From Cryptomeria japonica (taxonomy: Eukaryota; Streptophyta; Pinopsida; Cupressales; Cupressaceae): a stretch of 60,000 bases of DNA. The notes beneath the pieces are model-generated. The model had not been told where the DNA came from. It did not search any database and worked only from the letters and a program-made list of their open reading frames with translations. Of the stretch, positions 9,557 through 21,266 are shown piece by piece (positions within the stretch are counted from its first letter, which is position 1; the number at the start of each line of letters is the position of its first letter). The translations under genes were made by a program, and so were the position numbers. The stretch lies in contig NC_081413.1 of NCBI RefSeq assembly GCF_030272615.1, forward strand, positions 156,929,849 through 156,989,848. The letters run 5' to 3'.

Positions 9557-11109
9557 TTGTGACACAAAAAACATTGAAAAATTGAAAAAAGTAAAGAAAA
9601 ACATTTCATCCAACGGTGAAAACCACTTCGGTGGCGCCCTGGGCAAGTACCATGGTGAAAACTGGGTCACTAGTGCCATGCGTAGAGACATTGCTCCTCC
9701 CTCCTTCAGGATTAACTTTCATCCTTTCACTTTACACACACTCACAACCTATTTGTCCATAATAAACTTACCCATTCCCATCATGGCTTGTTATTGATCT
9801 ACCCAAGATTGGTTAGCCATTCATAATAAACCTCCCTTTTCACCTCCCTTTCCATCCATAATAAATCAGCTCCTATCTGTGGCTAAGGCAAATCCTACGT
9901 CTAGTGATGGGTGTGGAACTAAGAACATCACATGTTTCGAGGAGTATAGTTTCTTCCAGCTTCCTTCAGTCTATTCGCGCACAATCCGCAATAAAGCAAC
10001 ATTTGCATCACAGATCCGCAATAAAGTTTCATCTTCTCCACAATAAAGTGTCAGTTTCATGGATTCAGTCAATTTCAGATGAGACACAACAACAACAATG
10101 GGCTTCAACAAATCAAATCTTTCAACAGACTCAGACAACATATGGTTTAGTGCTATCTATCCTTTCTGTGAAAGTAAACATTGTGACCACAATCAAATAA
10201 GAATTATACAAGTGACAAGAGACACTAAACTTGAGGGCTATAGTGGATGTTGGTGTTGAGTCTTGGTTTTCTTTTGATTTCATCATTTTTGGTGACATGT
10301 CTTTTAGCTTTTCTGGGATGTCTCTGACTAGAGATTCTATCTCTAGGATGTCTTTGACTAGAAAGGCGAGGATGGGGTATCGTCACCTATTTGTATTTGC
10401 TGTCTGTGGATTGTCTCTTAGTAATGCTATGACTTGTCCAAGGATATGAGGACACTGAGAGTCTAGTGTGAACTGGGGCATTCCTTGTTTGTGACTATCT
10501 TATCTCCATGCAAACAGGTACAATGACTTTCTGGGTCGAACATATGCCTCGATTGTCATAGCCTACTTGCCATAATAAAGCTTAATGATGATAACGCACA
10601 AGAAGCTCTTTCACTTTCATATCTTCTGTCTTCCATCCCCCTTTCTTGATTGACTTCCATCATCCTTCTCGAGTCCGCGTAGCCTGCTATCACATGACTG
10701 AGTATAATGACACACCAAAAATATTTGCATTTCATGTAGTTGCACCTGCATTACCACATATAAGCATTTCATACATACATATAGATATCACAACTGCATC
10801 ACATCCTGCACACAACACCTGTTAGCACAATTTACATTTGCATTATCAAATTCATCTGCATTACATACATTCACATTTGCCTCATGCATACACATATAAA
10901 ACATAAAAGAACAAAAAACTATATTGCATTGCATCATATACATATTTGCATCCATATCATAAGCATCACATAAGAACATCTCATCACATAGGTACACATG
11001 CATATAGCTACTGCAAAGATGAATCATCTCATATATATATATAAAGTGTCATGATACAATGATGTCAAAATCATATGGTTACAATCACCCGTAGGTGTCT
11101 ACATCATCA
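9557..11109 (+). other. Noncoding 3' region of element B
   Basis: Between the conserved motif and the antisense PMD remnant I see no coding region. It contains a block with two close copies of GGATGTCT(C/T)TGACTAGA (near 10316 and 10347), which also occurs in element E near 49132, and CAT/CATA-rich low-complexity DNA at 10720-11040 that would be the 3' flank of the antisense gene. Confidence 0.55.
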
Positions 11110-11599
11110 TACAAAATGGTACAAAACTGATACAAAGGAACCCACTGATAACTCCTGCCAACACTGTTGGTAGTGCTAATCCTGTCCATGTCATGGTATC
11201 CCATGCCACATGTCTCACCCTCATCTGCAATCCTGGATCCTAGAACACTCATCTTAGGGCCTCCCGGTCTCCATCTCGATCATAGGGAATCAGCTCCCCA
11301 TCGATCGGTATCCTCAGGATCCGGTATACATCCTCCAGGGTGACTGTCATCTCACCCATCGGCAAATGAAATGTGCAAGTCTCAGAGTGCCACCTCTCTG
11401 CCAGTGCAGTCAGAAATCCCATGTTCACCCGAAACTCAGGCACATATAGAATATGTCTCAATCCCATAGCCTCAATCGCAGCTCTGTCCTCGAATGTCAG
11501 CTCTGGTCGCAAACTCTGAGTCGATGGGAATCTCTCCCGTGACTCCAACATAGGCAAATACTCCTGCAGTCAAGCAAATAAATCATGTCAGTCATAGTG

Positions 11600-11853
11600 G
11601 CATTCCCTGTTCATCATAAAATGCTGCTCTTTATCCTAGTGCTTATATTTATCATATGGCACTATTTATCCTAGTGACACTCACTGTTCATCACAAAGTG
11701 TTGCTATCTATCCTAGTGGTACTCCCTGTTCATCACAAAGTACTACGTGTTTTGCACTCACTGTTCATCACAAAGTGCTGCTCATATTTTAGTACTCCTT
11801 GTTCATCACAAAGTACTATATCTTGGTACTCACTATTCATCACAAAGTGCCTT
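11600..11853 (-). repeat. Tandem repeat in the PMD intron of element B
   Basis: About seven degenerate copies contain CTGTTCATCACAAAGTGCT-like text on the plus strand, spaced 35-50 bp. They lie in the intron just before exon 2. The D intron also has a second array in this place, with a different sequence. Confidence 0.8.
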
Positions 11854-12062
11854 GATCTATCTTATCCTAGGGCCTCTACTTGAGTGAATCCTCTTGACTA
11901 GTTTCCTAATTGGCAACGTATGTTCTATCACAGAATTGTCAATCCTAGCCCTATTTGTTATCCTAGTCTTCCCTAGAGGACCTGCTTGAGTGTATCCTCT
12001 CAGCAGCTTATCCAATCGACAGCGTATGTTCATCACAGAACTACCGATTTGACCTAGAAGAC

Positions 12063-12222
12063 ATAAATTCACATTTTTTGGACACAAATGCGCTTTCCTG
12101 ACATAAACACGCTTGAAGACTACACAGACGTGCCTGAAAAACACAAACGTGCTTGAAAAACATAGACGCGCCTCACGAGCATAGACGCGCCTGGCACCAA
12201 TGTAGACACGCCTGGACGTTTT
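12063..12222 (-). repeat. GCG-containing degenerate repeats in the PMD intron of element B
   Basis: Repeated CATAGACGCGCCTG / ACACGCTTGAA-like units of about 20-24 bp lie between exon 1 and the second intron array. GCG-rich short repeats also lie in the introns of the D and A copies. Confidence 0.75.
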
Positions 12223-12483
12223 TGACATTTTTTGGACCCTAACCTAGAGCGCATTTATTACCCTATCTAGCATGCATTAATGACAACAATAAATGCAACA
12301 AAGTACGAGGAGGTTTTGTGGTACTTACTGGCTCTCTTGCCTCTGCTGGCCTCTGGAATCGGCGAACGCGGTCGAATCTGTGAACCAAAGCCATCGCTGC
12401 TGACTACTGCTGCTCTATCTTGCTCTGCACTCTAATCTTGTGGATGTGTAGATGACAATGAGGATGTATTTTCCCCCGTGGTC

Positions 12484-12492
12484 TATCTTATA
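12484..12492 (-). promoter_or_regulatory. TATA box of the antisense PMD gene, element B
   Basis: TATAAGATA on the minus strand lies about 90 bp before the exon 1 ATG at 12394. The D and A copies have TATAAAAG and TATAAATAG at similar distances. Confidence 0.5.
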
Positions 12493-12637
12493 GACTACCC
12501 TAGCCCTAGCCCTCACCTCCTGAGTCATTCTTCATTATCCCGTGACTTTGTCACTTTATCCAGTTAGTCCATTCTATCCTGTCTTTCTTATCGAGAGATT
12601 GTCTGCAATCTTTTCAAACATTTTCATCCAATCTCTC

Positions 12638-12647
12638 GAGGGGGCAT
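12638..12647 (+). promoter_or_regulatory. Second polypurine tract of element B
   Basis: GAGGGGGCAT lies 92 bp before the 3' LTR. The same decamer precedes the 3' LTRs of A, D and E, which suggests an additional plus-strand priming site. Confidence 0.55.
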
Positions 12648-12722
12648 ATCATTCCCATCTTGGGGCAACTCTATATCAGTTCATCTTATCTTCTTTGAAA
12701 CAACGCGACAAGCCGCATTGTC

Positions 12723-12738
12723 TCAAAGAGGGGCAAAA
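12723..12738 (+). promoter_or_regulatory. Polypurine tract of element B
   Basis: TCAAAGAGGGGCAAAA directly abuts the 3' LTR start. It is the usual plus-strand primer site and is nearly identical in A, D and E. Confidence 0.85.
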
Positions 12739-13543
12739 TGTAGACACCCAAAATTGTCCAGTCTAATTAAATAAATATTATTTATTTAATTATCTAAGCT
12801 TAATTCTTCTATTAATTAAATAAATCTTTATTTATTTAATTAATTCATTTATCCTCTTCTAGCCTTATTTCTCATTTAAATAAATACATTTATTTATTTA
12901 AATTATTCTTTTCCTAAATTAAATAAATATCTTATTTATTTAATTGATCTCACTTCTTCTATTAATTAAATAAATCTTTATTTATTTAATTAATTCATTA
13001 ACCTTTTCTACCCATGACACATGTCATTCATCTCTTAATTCATACACTACCTACCCCTTTCATTATTTTATTATTTCTTTTACCTACCCTCTAATCATAG
13101 CCGACCTCCTTTTACACCTCTCAATCTTATCCCTCCATTTCATATAGTGTCTTCTATATAAGGAGATGCTCCCTTCATTATCAAACCCTAATCATTCTAT
13201 GCATTCTAATCAATCATCTTGATGACCTAACTACTTGATCAATTGACTACTTGGCATATGCGATCCTACTTGCAACCACATTCCATTCTTTGTTGAGCTC
13301 TTGTGCATATAAAATCTGAGAGCAAATATATCAAGCAAGATCAATGGAGATAGGAAGAATGGAGATCCAAACCCTATTGGACATGTGATGGTATAATCTT
13401 TGTGATTTCATTTGATTTGCATTGTCTTAGGTAATCTTCATATGTTATGGTGGATCTTTATTGTTGTTAGGCTAGGGTTTTGTGGTTGAATTCATTTAGC
13501 CTTTCAATATCGTTATTATTGTTATCCATTTTCACCATATACA
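12739..13543 (+). repeat. 3' LTR of element B
   Basis: About 99 percent identical to 1903-2705 by eye, TG..CA ends. It ends at 13543 and passes directly into element A gag sequence; an ORF starting in this LTR at 13480 runs on into that gag by chance. Confidence 0.95.
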
Positions 13544-15492
13544 CAGAAAATTTGATTCCTAAGATTAAATATCCAATACAAATGCAATGTTTAACCACAT
13601 TCAAACAAATCACGGAAAAGGCTCTCAAATGTGAGAAGGGACTAGTAGAACAAGGTCTTATTAAGTATGGCAATACCAACAACAGTGACAAATCTAAGTT
13701 TTGGTCGAAAAACAAAAATGTGACCAATGATGTTATTGTAGACGCTGGAACGATAAACATAACTCAACCCATTTTATCTTTGGGCATGAGTCAGTCATCT
13801 AATCCACATATAGGGAATAACACAACCTCTACAAATGTAAAACAAAACATGAACACAAGATACCCCAGGGTAAATGCTCCAAGAAGAAATTACACACCTC
13901 TAGGAGAACCTATTGAGTCAGTGCTCAAAAAGTTAATACAGACAAACATGATCACTTTACCTGAAGTAAGAGTGTATGAACCAGGTCCTTTCAAACCCAC
14001 ATGGTGGAATGATAATGATTTCTGCGATTATCATCAGACTAAAGGTCACAAAACAACAAGTTGTTACAAATTAAAAAACTTGGTCCAAGATATGATTGAC
14101 CAAGGGGACATTACAATTGATACTGATAAAACCTCAGCAATCACAAATCATATGATTTTTAAGGATCCTTTTGTTAAGCATGACAAAGGGAAAGCTACCA
14201 CATCAGGTACCCAAGACAATACAACTAACTACACAAAGGTCTCATACGATTACACTATTCATGCCATTAGCTCAGGAGATATAGCAAGCAATGATTCACA
14301 AGAAACACTCGACCAAGATGACCTACATCAAGAACCTCACATAGATGATAACCAAATTTGCATGATATCTAAAGCACCGAAGTACGATGATGATAGAAAT
14401 CTTTGTCTCAGAGACTGGGGGCATGATCAACCATCTCACTCAAGTTGGTTTGAAGATGAACTCATAGAACACATTATGGATGTCAAACATACACATAAAG
14501 ACTATGAAGAAGGATTTAACATAAATCTTGATGAAACGACCTATGATACAGACAAACCTTGTAAGTCATATGATACAGTCACTACAATCATCATAACTCC
14601 CAGAGACAGAGATTGTGCAGTAGTTACTCACAGATCAAAGGTAACTTTACAAGGAATACCACAAAATCAACCCCCAGCAGTAGGGACTTACAATGTTGTT
14701 GAGCAACTTAGGAAAACTCCAGCACAAATATCATTATTCGAACTATTACGTATTTCACCAACTCATAGAGCTATACTAGAGAAAGCACTTCAAGATTCAG
14801 TAGTGGACATAGATATAGATGAAAATGCCTTCCAGTCTATGGTGGGAAATCTGACACAAGGCACACGTATTGCATTCACAGAACAAGATATTCCTAGTGA
14901 TAGAATGCTTCATAACGACCCTCTACATCTGGAAGCTTACATTCATAAGAGAATAATCAAAACAGTACTCATAGATGGAGGAGCCGGTCTTAACATTTGC
15001 ACTTTAAAGATGGTCAAAGCACTAGGATATTCTGAACTTCACATTGATTCTTCCAAGAGGATAAATATCAAGGCTTACAATAATGAAGAATGTCCATCAA
15101 AAGGCATTGTAACATTACCTATACAAGCAGGACCCATAATGACAAAGGTCGCTTTTCAAGTCTTGGACAGAGAGTTGGGATATAAAATGTTATTGGGCCG
15201 CCCATGGATCCACACAATGCAAGCAGTACCATCCATGTTCCATCAATGTGTCAAATTACCATACAATGGTATTGAAATCACCATAAAGGGTGATCCAAAC
15301 CCATTCCAACATTGCAATTACCTGAAAGACAGTGTGGATAATCTTGTACCTATCAATCAGGCTGCACCTCTCACTACACAATTTGAAACATTAAAGATCA
15401 CATAAACAAAAAAGGAAATGCCTACAACATCCTCCTTACAAATCAAAGATATGGGTTGCGAAGAGTACTCTATTGCAAATACTTTAAGTGGG
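13544..15492 (+). pseudogene. Element A gag C-terminus and protease
   Basis: It aligns with B Gag from about residue 470 on, matching the TTFKQITEKALKCEKGLVEQG region. The zinc knuckle is CX2HX4HX4C with Cys codon at 14023. The protease has DGGAG (Asp codon at 14974) and LLGRPWIHTMQ near 15195. A TAA at 15403-15405 interrupts the frame; the same frame continues with SLQIKDMGCEEY and is cut at 15492 by a solo LTR, after which the frame resumes at 16870. The protease would cut the Gag-Pol polyprotein inside the particle. DGGA replaces the usual D(T/S)GA. Confidence 0.85.
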
Positions 15493-16869
15493 TGTAGATA
15501 GGAAAATGGAATGCATCAAAAGCAACTTTAGACTAGCTCAACCACAAAAACTAGATTGCAATGACAAATCCTAATTACAATCAATAAAGGCATGAAGATG
15601 AAATACTAAAATGAAATGCAAACCAAGGCATGTATCTCCTTCATTGTTCCTCCATTGTCCTTCTTTCTCCTTCAAATTAGTGTGTTTGTGGATCTCACCT
15701 ACAAGTGCAAAAGCATAGTATGAAAGCAAGATGACTAGAAAAATGGCAGCATAAGGATACTAGAAGCATGGTTGATTGATTTTTTGATTGAAGAAAATCA
15801 TCCAATTTATAGACAAATTGGAGAGAGGACAAGATTAGCATGAAGAGATTTGAAAGGAAATTCAAATCAAGAATGACAAATTATGCACAAATTATGACAA
15901 GATTGACATGCAAGATTGATTGACAAAAATTATGACAAATTATGACAAGTTGCTATGCAAAATGCATGACAAATTATGACAAAATTGAAATAGAAATAGA
16001 AATTAGAAATTAGGAATTAGGAGAAATTAGCAAATTAGAAAATTGAAGAAAAAGATGAAATAGAAATTAGGTGAATTAATTAATAGGTTTTCATCCATTA
16101 ATTAATTCATGAAAGAGACCTAGGACTAAATAAATAAATTTATTTAACCCACCAAGAAGAAAAAGGATTAAATGAACAAATCATAAAAACCCTAGAAATA
16201 AGAGGACAAGGAATTAGGTTAATACAACAAGAAATTAATGTAGGTTCGATCATGATTCTGATTGACAAAGGACCAATGTTGATAAATGATTGAGATTGGT
16301 TGACAAAAATCAATGACAAATTGACCAAGATTGACAAGGAGATCAAATTGATAGGTGCCAATTGATGAGGAACAATGACTAATCGATCCAAATTGACATG
16401 ATTGAAGATGACAAGGATCGATGACGAATCGATTGCAAAATGACAAGATTGACAAGGACAAGGATCGATGACGAATTGATCGCAAAATGACGAGATTGAC
16501 AAGTTGATAATCGCAAATGATTACTAACAAGCTAAAGATGATTGAAAGATTGACAAGAGGACAAAACCCTAATTCTATCATCGATTAGGATTGACAATGT
16601 ACAAAATGATGATAAATGAGCACACACATTGATGCGACAGGATAAGATTGACCAAAATCATGACTGAAGATTGTTATCGACAAGAACTAATTTGAAAGCG
16701 ATAAAAATGAGGAATGCAAAAGAAGGACTCGATGCTTGCAAATGATGAAGACCAAGTGCGCAACATAGAAGAAATGTTAATGCAATGCAAAAACCCTAAA
16801 ATAAGGCAATGCGGAAATGTTAAAGTATGACTCCGCAAGCGTTGACCATTTTTAGATGTCTACAGTGGG
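15488..16869 (-). mobile_element. Solo LTR inserted in element A, with 5-bp target duplication
   Basis: The LTR is 15493-16864 (1372 bp), flanked by GTGGG at 15488-15492 and 16865-16869. Plus-strand ends are TGTAGATAGG and TGTCTACA. Read on the minus strand it starts TGTAGACATCTAAAAATGGTC, the LTR start shared by the gypsy families here, so orientation is minus. A TATAAATT box lies near 15806-15815 on the minus strand. There is no internal region, so it is a solo LTR left by LTR-LTR recombination. The target frame closes exactly without it. Confidence 0.9.
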
Positions 16870-18436
16870 AAACAATTATCTCTTTCTCCTAAGTCCTTTG
16901 GGAAACCTCACACTACAGTGCAAAAGTGAGACAAAGGAAAAGAAATTGTCAGATATACAGACTCATTCTCTTTCATTAGATGGGGTGATTTACAAGAAGA
17001 ATCCTTGAACGAAGATGTTAGCCATTGGATATATAGAGAAGAAGATCATATGACAATACCCAGAATACACACAGATCAGTATGGCAATGGATTCAAAATA
17101 CTCCAAAGACATGGATATGATGGTACCATAGGCCTTGGGTTATAGGAACAAGGAATAATAGAACCTATTGTTCCTAATGATAATCCAGGGAATCAAGGAT
17201 TGGGATACAAGCATGTACAACATATCACCGAAGTAAGACAACATACTTATGATATTCTAAATCAACCAAGCAAACCATCAGACTACATATCACAAAAGAA
17301 TTTTTCCACACAAGCGCTCCCATCTTCATCTCAAACAAGTAATTAGGTACCTACATCACCAAGTGCAGAATCAGATGGAGAAGATATGAGACAACTCTTG
17401 CAAGAACCTACCACTGAGTTACAAAATGATGCAGTTATTGACACAATAGTATAGGCTAATGTGGCAACAGATGCAAGTTTACCACCACCACCTGAATCCC
17501 ACCCATGGTTATTGTCACTACTTCTACCATGAGAAGCCACTCAGGCTCAACCTAATGAAATAGACGAAGAAAGATTGCAAAGGCTTATACCAGGCTTAAG
17601 AAGGGTAACTAATGTCCAAAGAAGACCAGTCAATCTACAATAGAATCAGGGACAAGAACAAGAAGAAATAAGTGACGATAGCTCATATGATGAAACATAT
17701 ATTGAAAGTGAGACAGACTCTCATGACTACGAATTCTTATCACTCCATGATTCTATCCCACCAAAAAGTGTAATATTAAGGAATCAAATAAGGCTTATAC
17801 AAGATGAAGCTACACAAAGTCAGTCAAACACTCAAGTCTTCATGTTATCAGAGTCTACTAAAGAAGGGAATAATGATTTACCCCTAGTGCATTCACACTT
17901 GATTGATTGGGGGCAAGAAGGAAAACCAATGCTGGATTGGTTTGAAAACGACGAAGTAATTTTAGAATTTCTAGGAGTCAGAGAGGGATTTCCACAAGGT
18001 GATCATAAAGTAGGGTTTGTTATAGACCTAAATAGAACGACATACTTTGGAGAAGAAAGTACTTCTGTAAAAGAAGATAAGGATCAAACTACTCATAATG
18101 ACAAGAGTGATTTGAGTAATATTCCTATGGAAAGAGAAAGGTCAATGTTACTTAGAGAGGAAACAGAAGAAGTAAACATAGCAGAAGGGGAGGTTGTACA
18201 TAACATCCATATGGCAAAATCACTAAGCAAGGAAGAAAAAGACAGATTCGTCCATTTTTTCAGACAAAGACCTATCAACTTTGCTTGGTCCTATTCAGAC
18301 ATGCCAGGCTTAGACTCTGAATTAGTGTTGCATCACTTACCTTTGATACCGGGAGTTAAACCTTACAAACAAAAAATGAGAAAAATGCATCCTAGTATCG
18401 CATTACTGGTTAAAATAGAACTACAAAAGTTGCTGG
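16870..18436 (+). pseudogene. Element A protease-RT spacer with G-patch, and start of RT
   Basis: It continues the protease frame. Positions 17083-17216 encode a G-patch-like motif: GFKILQRHGYDG..GLGL, then stop, then EQGIIEPI and NQGLGYKH. G-patch domains bind nucleic acid or helicases, and some retroviruses carry one after the protease. An acidic linker follows. From about 18200 comes the conserved pre-RT region (INFAWSYSDMPGLD, HHLPLIPGVKPYKQ), interrupted at LQKLL by element C. In-frame stops include TAG at about 17143, 17343, 17453 and 17641 and TGA near 17530. 17842-18436 is an open stretch. Confidence 0.8.
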
Positions 18437-19957
18437 TGTTGGCATTTTCAATAGAAAGATTGTTGATATTCATTAAGGATATTGAGAAGGTTGTTGAAAA
18501 TTATTTGATATAATTGAAAAATGATGATAACTATCTTTATAACATTATTTTGTCATTGATGTCAAGATTTTGATTTTCTGATTCAGTATGATGTTGCCAT
18601 ATCTTGAGAAGATTGATTTGAAGAGAATTAAGTGGTCGGTAAAAGACAGAAAGAATGTGATAAGAAAGGGGAGAAATAAGTTATTCAGTGGGCAACTATT
18701 ACTGAGTTAGACAATGATGAGATCATGATGTTTAGATTGTTTTGATATCCTACATATGTTGTTGATTGTAAGGTTAATACTATACTATGTCACCGAGCAA
18801 AGAACCTAGTCGGTAAACCCTAAGGAACCTAGTCAATAAACCCTAAGGTTATCGATATCGGTTAATGAAGGCTGAATGTCTACTGAGTAAAGTTTAGTAT
18901 TTACCAAGTTGCAACCGAGTTATGACAGATCGCATTGGATGGATAAAAGCATTATTTAATGAAGGACAATGATTAGCTAGAGATGATTAAATGATTAGTA
19001 TGCTGCGCATGAAGTTTGTTAAGGATCTACAGCAATGGAAGATCGGCAGGAAGATCTACAACGCAGATTGAACCGCAATAACCTTGTGCAAGTTCCAAGA
19101 AAGGAATGCAAGTCCCAAGGCAAGGTAAAACATTTTCAGATCGAAAGATGCATTGAACCTAGTCAAGATTGAAGATCTGATGGCTAATATTGATCATGGG
19201 AAATGTGATCAAGGAGATTCAACGGTTAGCAAATTGTTTATAAATAAGAAATTATTGATGAACAATGTATGGGGGCAAGTGTAAGCACAGGGATGCTACA
19301 TAGTGATTACCGAGCACAGAAGCTTGAAGACCTGTTTGAATAATAGAGTAAGGAGCCCAACAGAGGGACAAGATAAGTCCTATGACAAGATTGTTTTGAG
19401 CAAATAAGAATATGCTTTAGCATTTTAGATGTGAAGTTGCAGATATATTTATTACTTTTGTTTATTTTGTAAGTGACAGAAAATCTCTTAACCGAGTGCA
19501 GTTAACAGTATTATTTGTAAACCCTCTATCAAGGTAACATTCTAAATGAGTGTTTGAAATCCTTTGACAAGGTCACTTCTAACAAAGTGAAGATCCTAAC
19601 AGATTTGAGGGAAATCCCTTAACCGGGTCACATCTAGCAATGTGTTTTTAATCTTTAACAGGATTTGCTTTTAACTGAGCATACTCTAGAAGAGTATATT
19701 TCTTAGTGGGTCCGAAATCCCAAAATTGTTTTTTCCCTATTTGGGTTTCCACGTTAAATCTGGTGTTATATGTGTTATGATGATTATGTGTTTATGAGTT
19801 TGCATGTTTAGCAGTTTTTGGTTATATTGCTGAAGCATAGGTTACCGAGGTTGAATCTGTTGATTTTATGGGAGATTAAGTTTGTATGATTCACCCCTTG
19901 CTCTCATCTTGTTAGCTATTGGCATCAGAACTTTACATTTAGTATCAGAACTTAACA
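18437..19957 (+). repeat. 5' LTR of element C
   Basis: TGTTGGCATTTTC...CTTAACA. Near the 3' end it has TTTCCCTATTTGGGTTTCCACG, the common plant copia LTR block, and the tract GATTCACCCC. Confidence 0.95.
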
Positions 19958-19959
19958 AT

Positions 19960-19971
19960 TGGTATCAGAGC
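19960..19971 (+). promoter_or_regulatory. Primer binding site of element C (initiator tRNA-Met)
   Basis: TGGTATCAGAGC, two bases after the LTR end, is the standard plant PBS complementary to the initiator tRNA-Met 3' end. Confidence 0.95.
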
Positions 19972-20021
19972 TTTGGACTCTAGAAGAAAAGTTTAAAGGT
20001 ACTTGAGGCAAAGATCCAAAG

Positions 20022-20867
20022 ATGTATAAAAGGGATGCACCAAAGCTGAACAAGTCAAGTTTCTCCACATGGCAGAAAATGATGAAGCTGCATTTATCTG
20101 GAATTGGAGAATATGAAACATAGTATTTGGAGAATGATTACATACCACCAAGCACCAACCCAATGACCTTGGAAGAGATAAAGGCAAAGCAAGAACATAT
20201 TCAAGCTATGATTGAAATAACATCAGCATTGACTGACTCAGAGTTTAATGATCTAGAAGGCTGCAATGATGCAAAAGCAATGTGGACTAAGCTCATATCT
20301 ATGTATGGCAGTGATGAACATGTTCAAAGAGCAAAAGTAGATAGTCTAAGAGGACAACTTGAATCCATGAGAATGAATGAATGTGAGAACATAACCCAAT
20401 ACAGTACAAGATTAAAGGAGATTGTCAATCAAATTAAAGGAGTAGGAGGAACTATTGAAGAAAAGGATATAACAAGTAAGTTGTTGAGAACCCTTCTACC
20501 TGCTTATGCCATTCGAGTCTCTGCAATTGATGAATTGAGGTCTGTACCTAACATGTCAGTTTATTTGGATGCTACTATTGGTAAGCTACATGCATTTGAG
20601 TTAAGTAATTTTGATAATAGTGGGTCTTTGGTAAATAAAGTAGAATATGCATTCAGTTCTTTTCATATTGGTGGATCTGATGATTACAATGATAGAATGA
20701 GTAAGTACTCTGAAGGAAATCATAGTGGAGCAAGTGAAAGATTTCACAAGAACATGGAAGAAGTGCACAAACTGTATGAGGAAATCAAGAAGCAAGTTAG
20801 GGGTCCTACCCCTATCTTCTACTCATTGACAGAGTTCGGTGAAAGCATCAATTCGATGAATCTATAG
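20022..20867 (+). pseudogene. gag: Element C copia-type Gag
   Basis: The frame opens at ATG 20022 (KLNKSSFSTWQKMMKLHL, the usual copia Gag opening), has one TAG at 20121, and runs open to 20867, about 281 codons. Matches to the copia Gag family (Retrotran_gag_2/UBN2) include DAKAMWTKLISMYG, LRGQLESMRM and the middle segment around LLRTLLPAY. The C-terminal part is shortened: no CCHC knuckle is present, although family Gags usually have one. With the TAG counted as damage it would form the particle of a gag-only element. An ATG at 20127 gives an alternative 246-codon start. Confidence 0.85.
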
Positions 20868-21254
20868 AATATTATGTGTCGATTGATGCTCATTTACACA
20901 CTTTAGAAGATTTTCTAAAGGTGTGCAGGAAATAGTGAATAGAGACAAGTTCTCTGACCGAGACTGAGATGATACACAACAAGGCAAATCACTTCATCTA
21001 GGAAGAAAGCATGATTTAGTTCTTTTACTTTTTGGCATTGTTGTCAAAGGGGGAGAAGACTAAATGGTAAAATCCTAAATGAAGAAGATAACAAAAGACT
21101 AATGACAGGGGGAGAAGAATACAAAAGGGAGAAGACTTCAGAAGATTTTAACAACTCAAGGATAATAGGAGAAGTCTAATAGCAATCTGAATCCGAATCA
21201 ATTTGAATATCTTGTTGGTATTACCATTTAAAAGTTGGTTTTGCCATCAATGCC
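20868..21254 (+). other. Element C 3' interior, no gene
   Basis: Noncoding interior between the gag stop and the PPT. It contains GGGGGAGAAG repeats (near 21048 and 21108), as often seen before copia PPTs. Confidence 0.6.
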
Positions 21255-21266
21255 AAAGGGGGAGAT
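21255..21266 (+). promoter_or_regulatory. Polypurine tract of element C
   Basis: AAAGGGGGAGAT directly before the 3' LTR. Confidence 0.9.

Larger units (their letters stand above)
11110..12394 (-). pseudogene. Antisense PMD (plant mobile domain) gene of element B, truncated, two exons
   Basis: Exon 1 is 12329-12394 (22 codons, ATG at 12394, arginine-rich: HRFDRVRRFQRP), with donor GTAAGT at 12328. Exon 2 starts at 11563 after a TGACTGCAG acceptor, in phase 0. It begins EYLPM then SRERFP and carries the PMD core: LTALAERWHSETCTFHLPMGE then VYRILRIP-type residues. TGA at 11249 ends the frame and a TAG follows shortly; similarity to the D copy continues to about 11130 (LAGVISGFLC) and then stops, so the C-terminal two thirds are gone. 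PMD proteins occur as host genes (Arabidopsis MAIN and MAIL1, needed for transposon silencing) and in transposons. Orientation is opposite to gag-pol. Confidence 0.8.
1903..13543 (+). mobile_element. Element B: non-autonomous Ty3/gypsy element (gag, protease, integrase tail, antisense PMD; no RT)
   Basis: Two LTRs of about 804 bp (1903-2705 and 12739-13543), TG..CA ends and a PPT directly before the 3' LTR define the element. Internally it has a 2.56-kb leader, gag, a protease joined in frame to the integrase C-terminal tail, a noncoding stretch and an antisense PMD gene. RT, both RNase H domains and the integrase core are absent. By eye the LTRs differ by about seven substitutions and one 2-bp indel, so the copy is young. 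The flanks (CATAG left, CAGAA right) do not form a target duplication. Confidence 0.88.

Noticed and set aside
1898-13548. Short match CA..G in both flanks of element B as a degenerate target duplication
   Set aside because: CATAG and CAGAA agree at only two or three of five positions, and the flanking gag parts are not adjacent codons.
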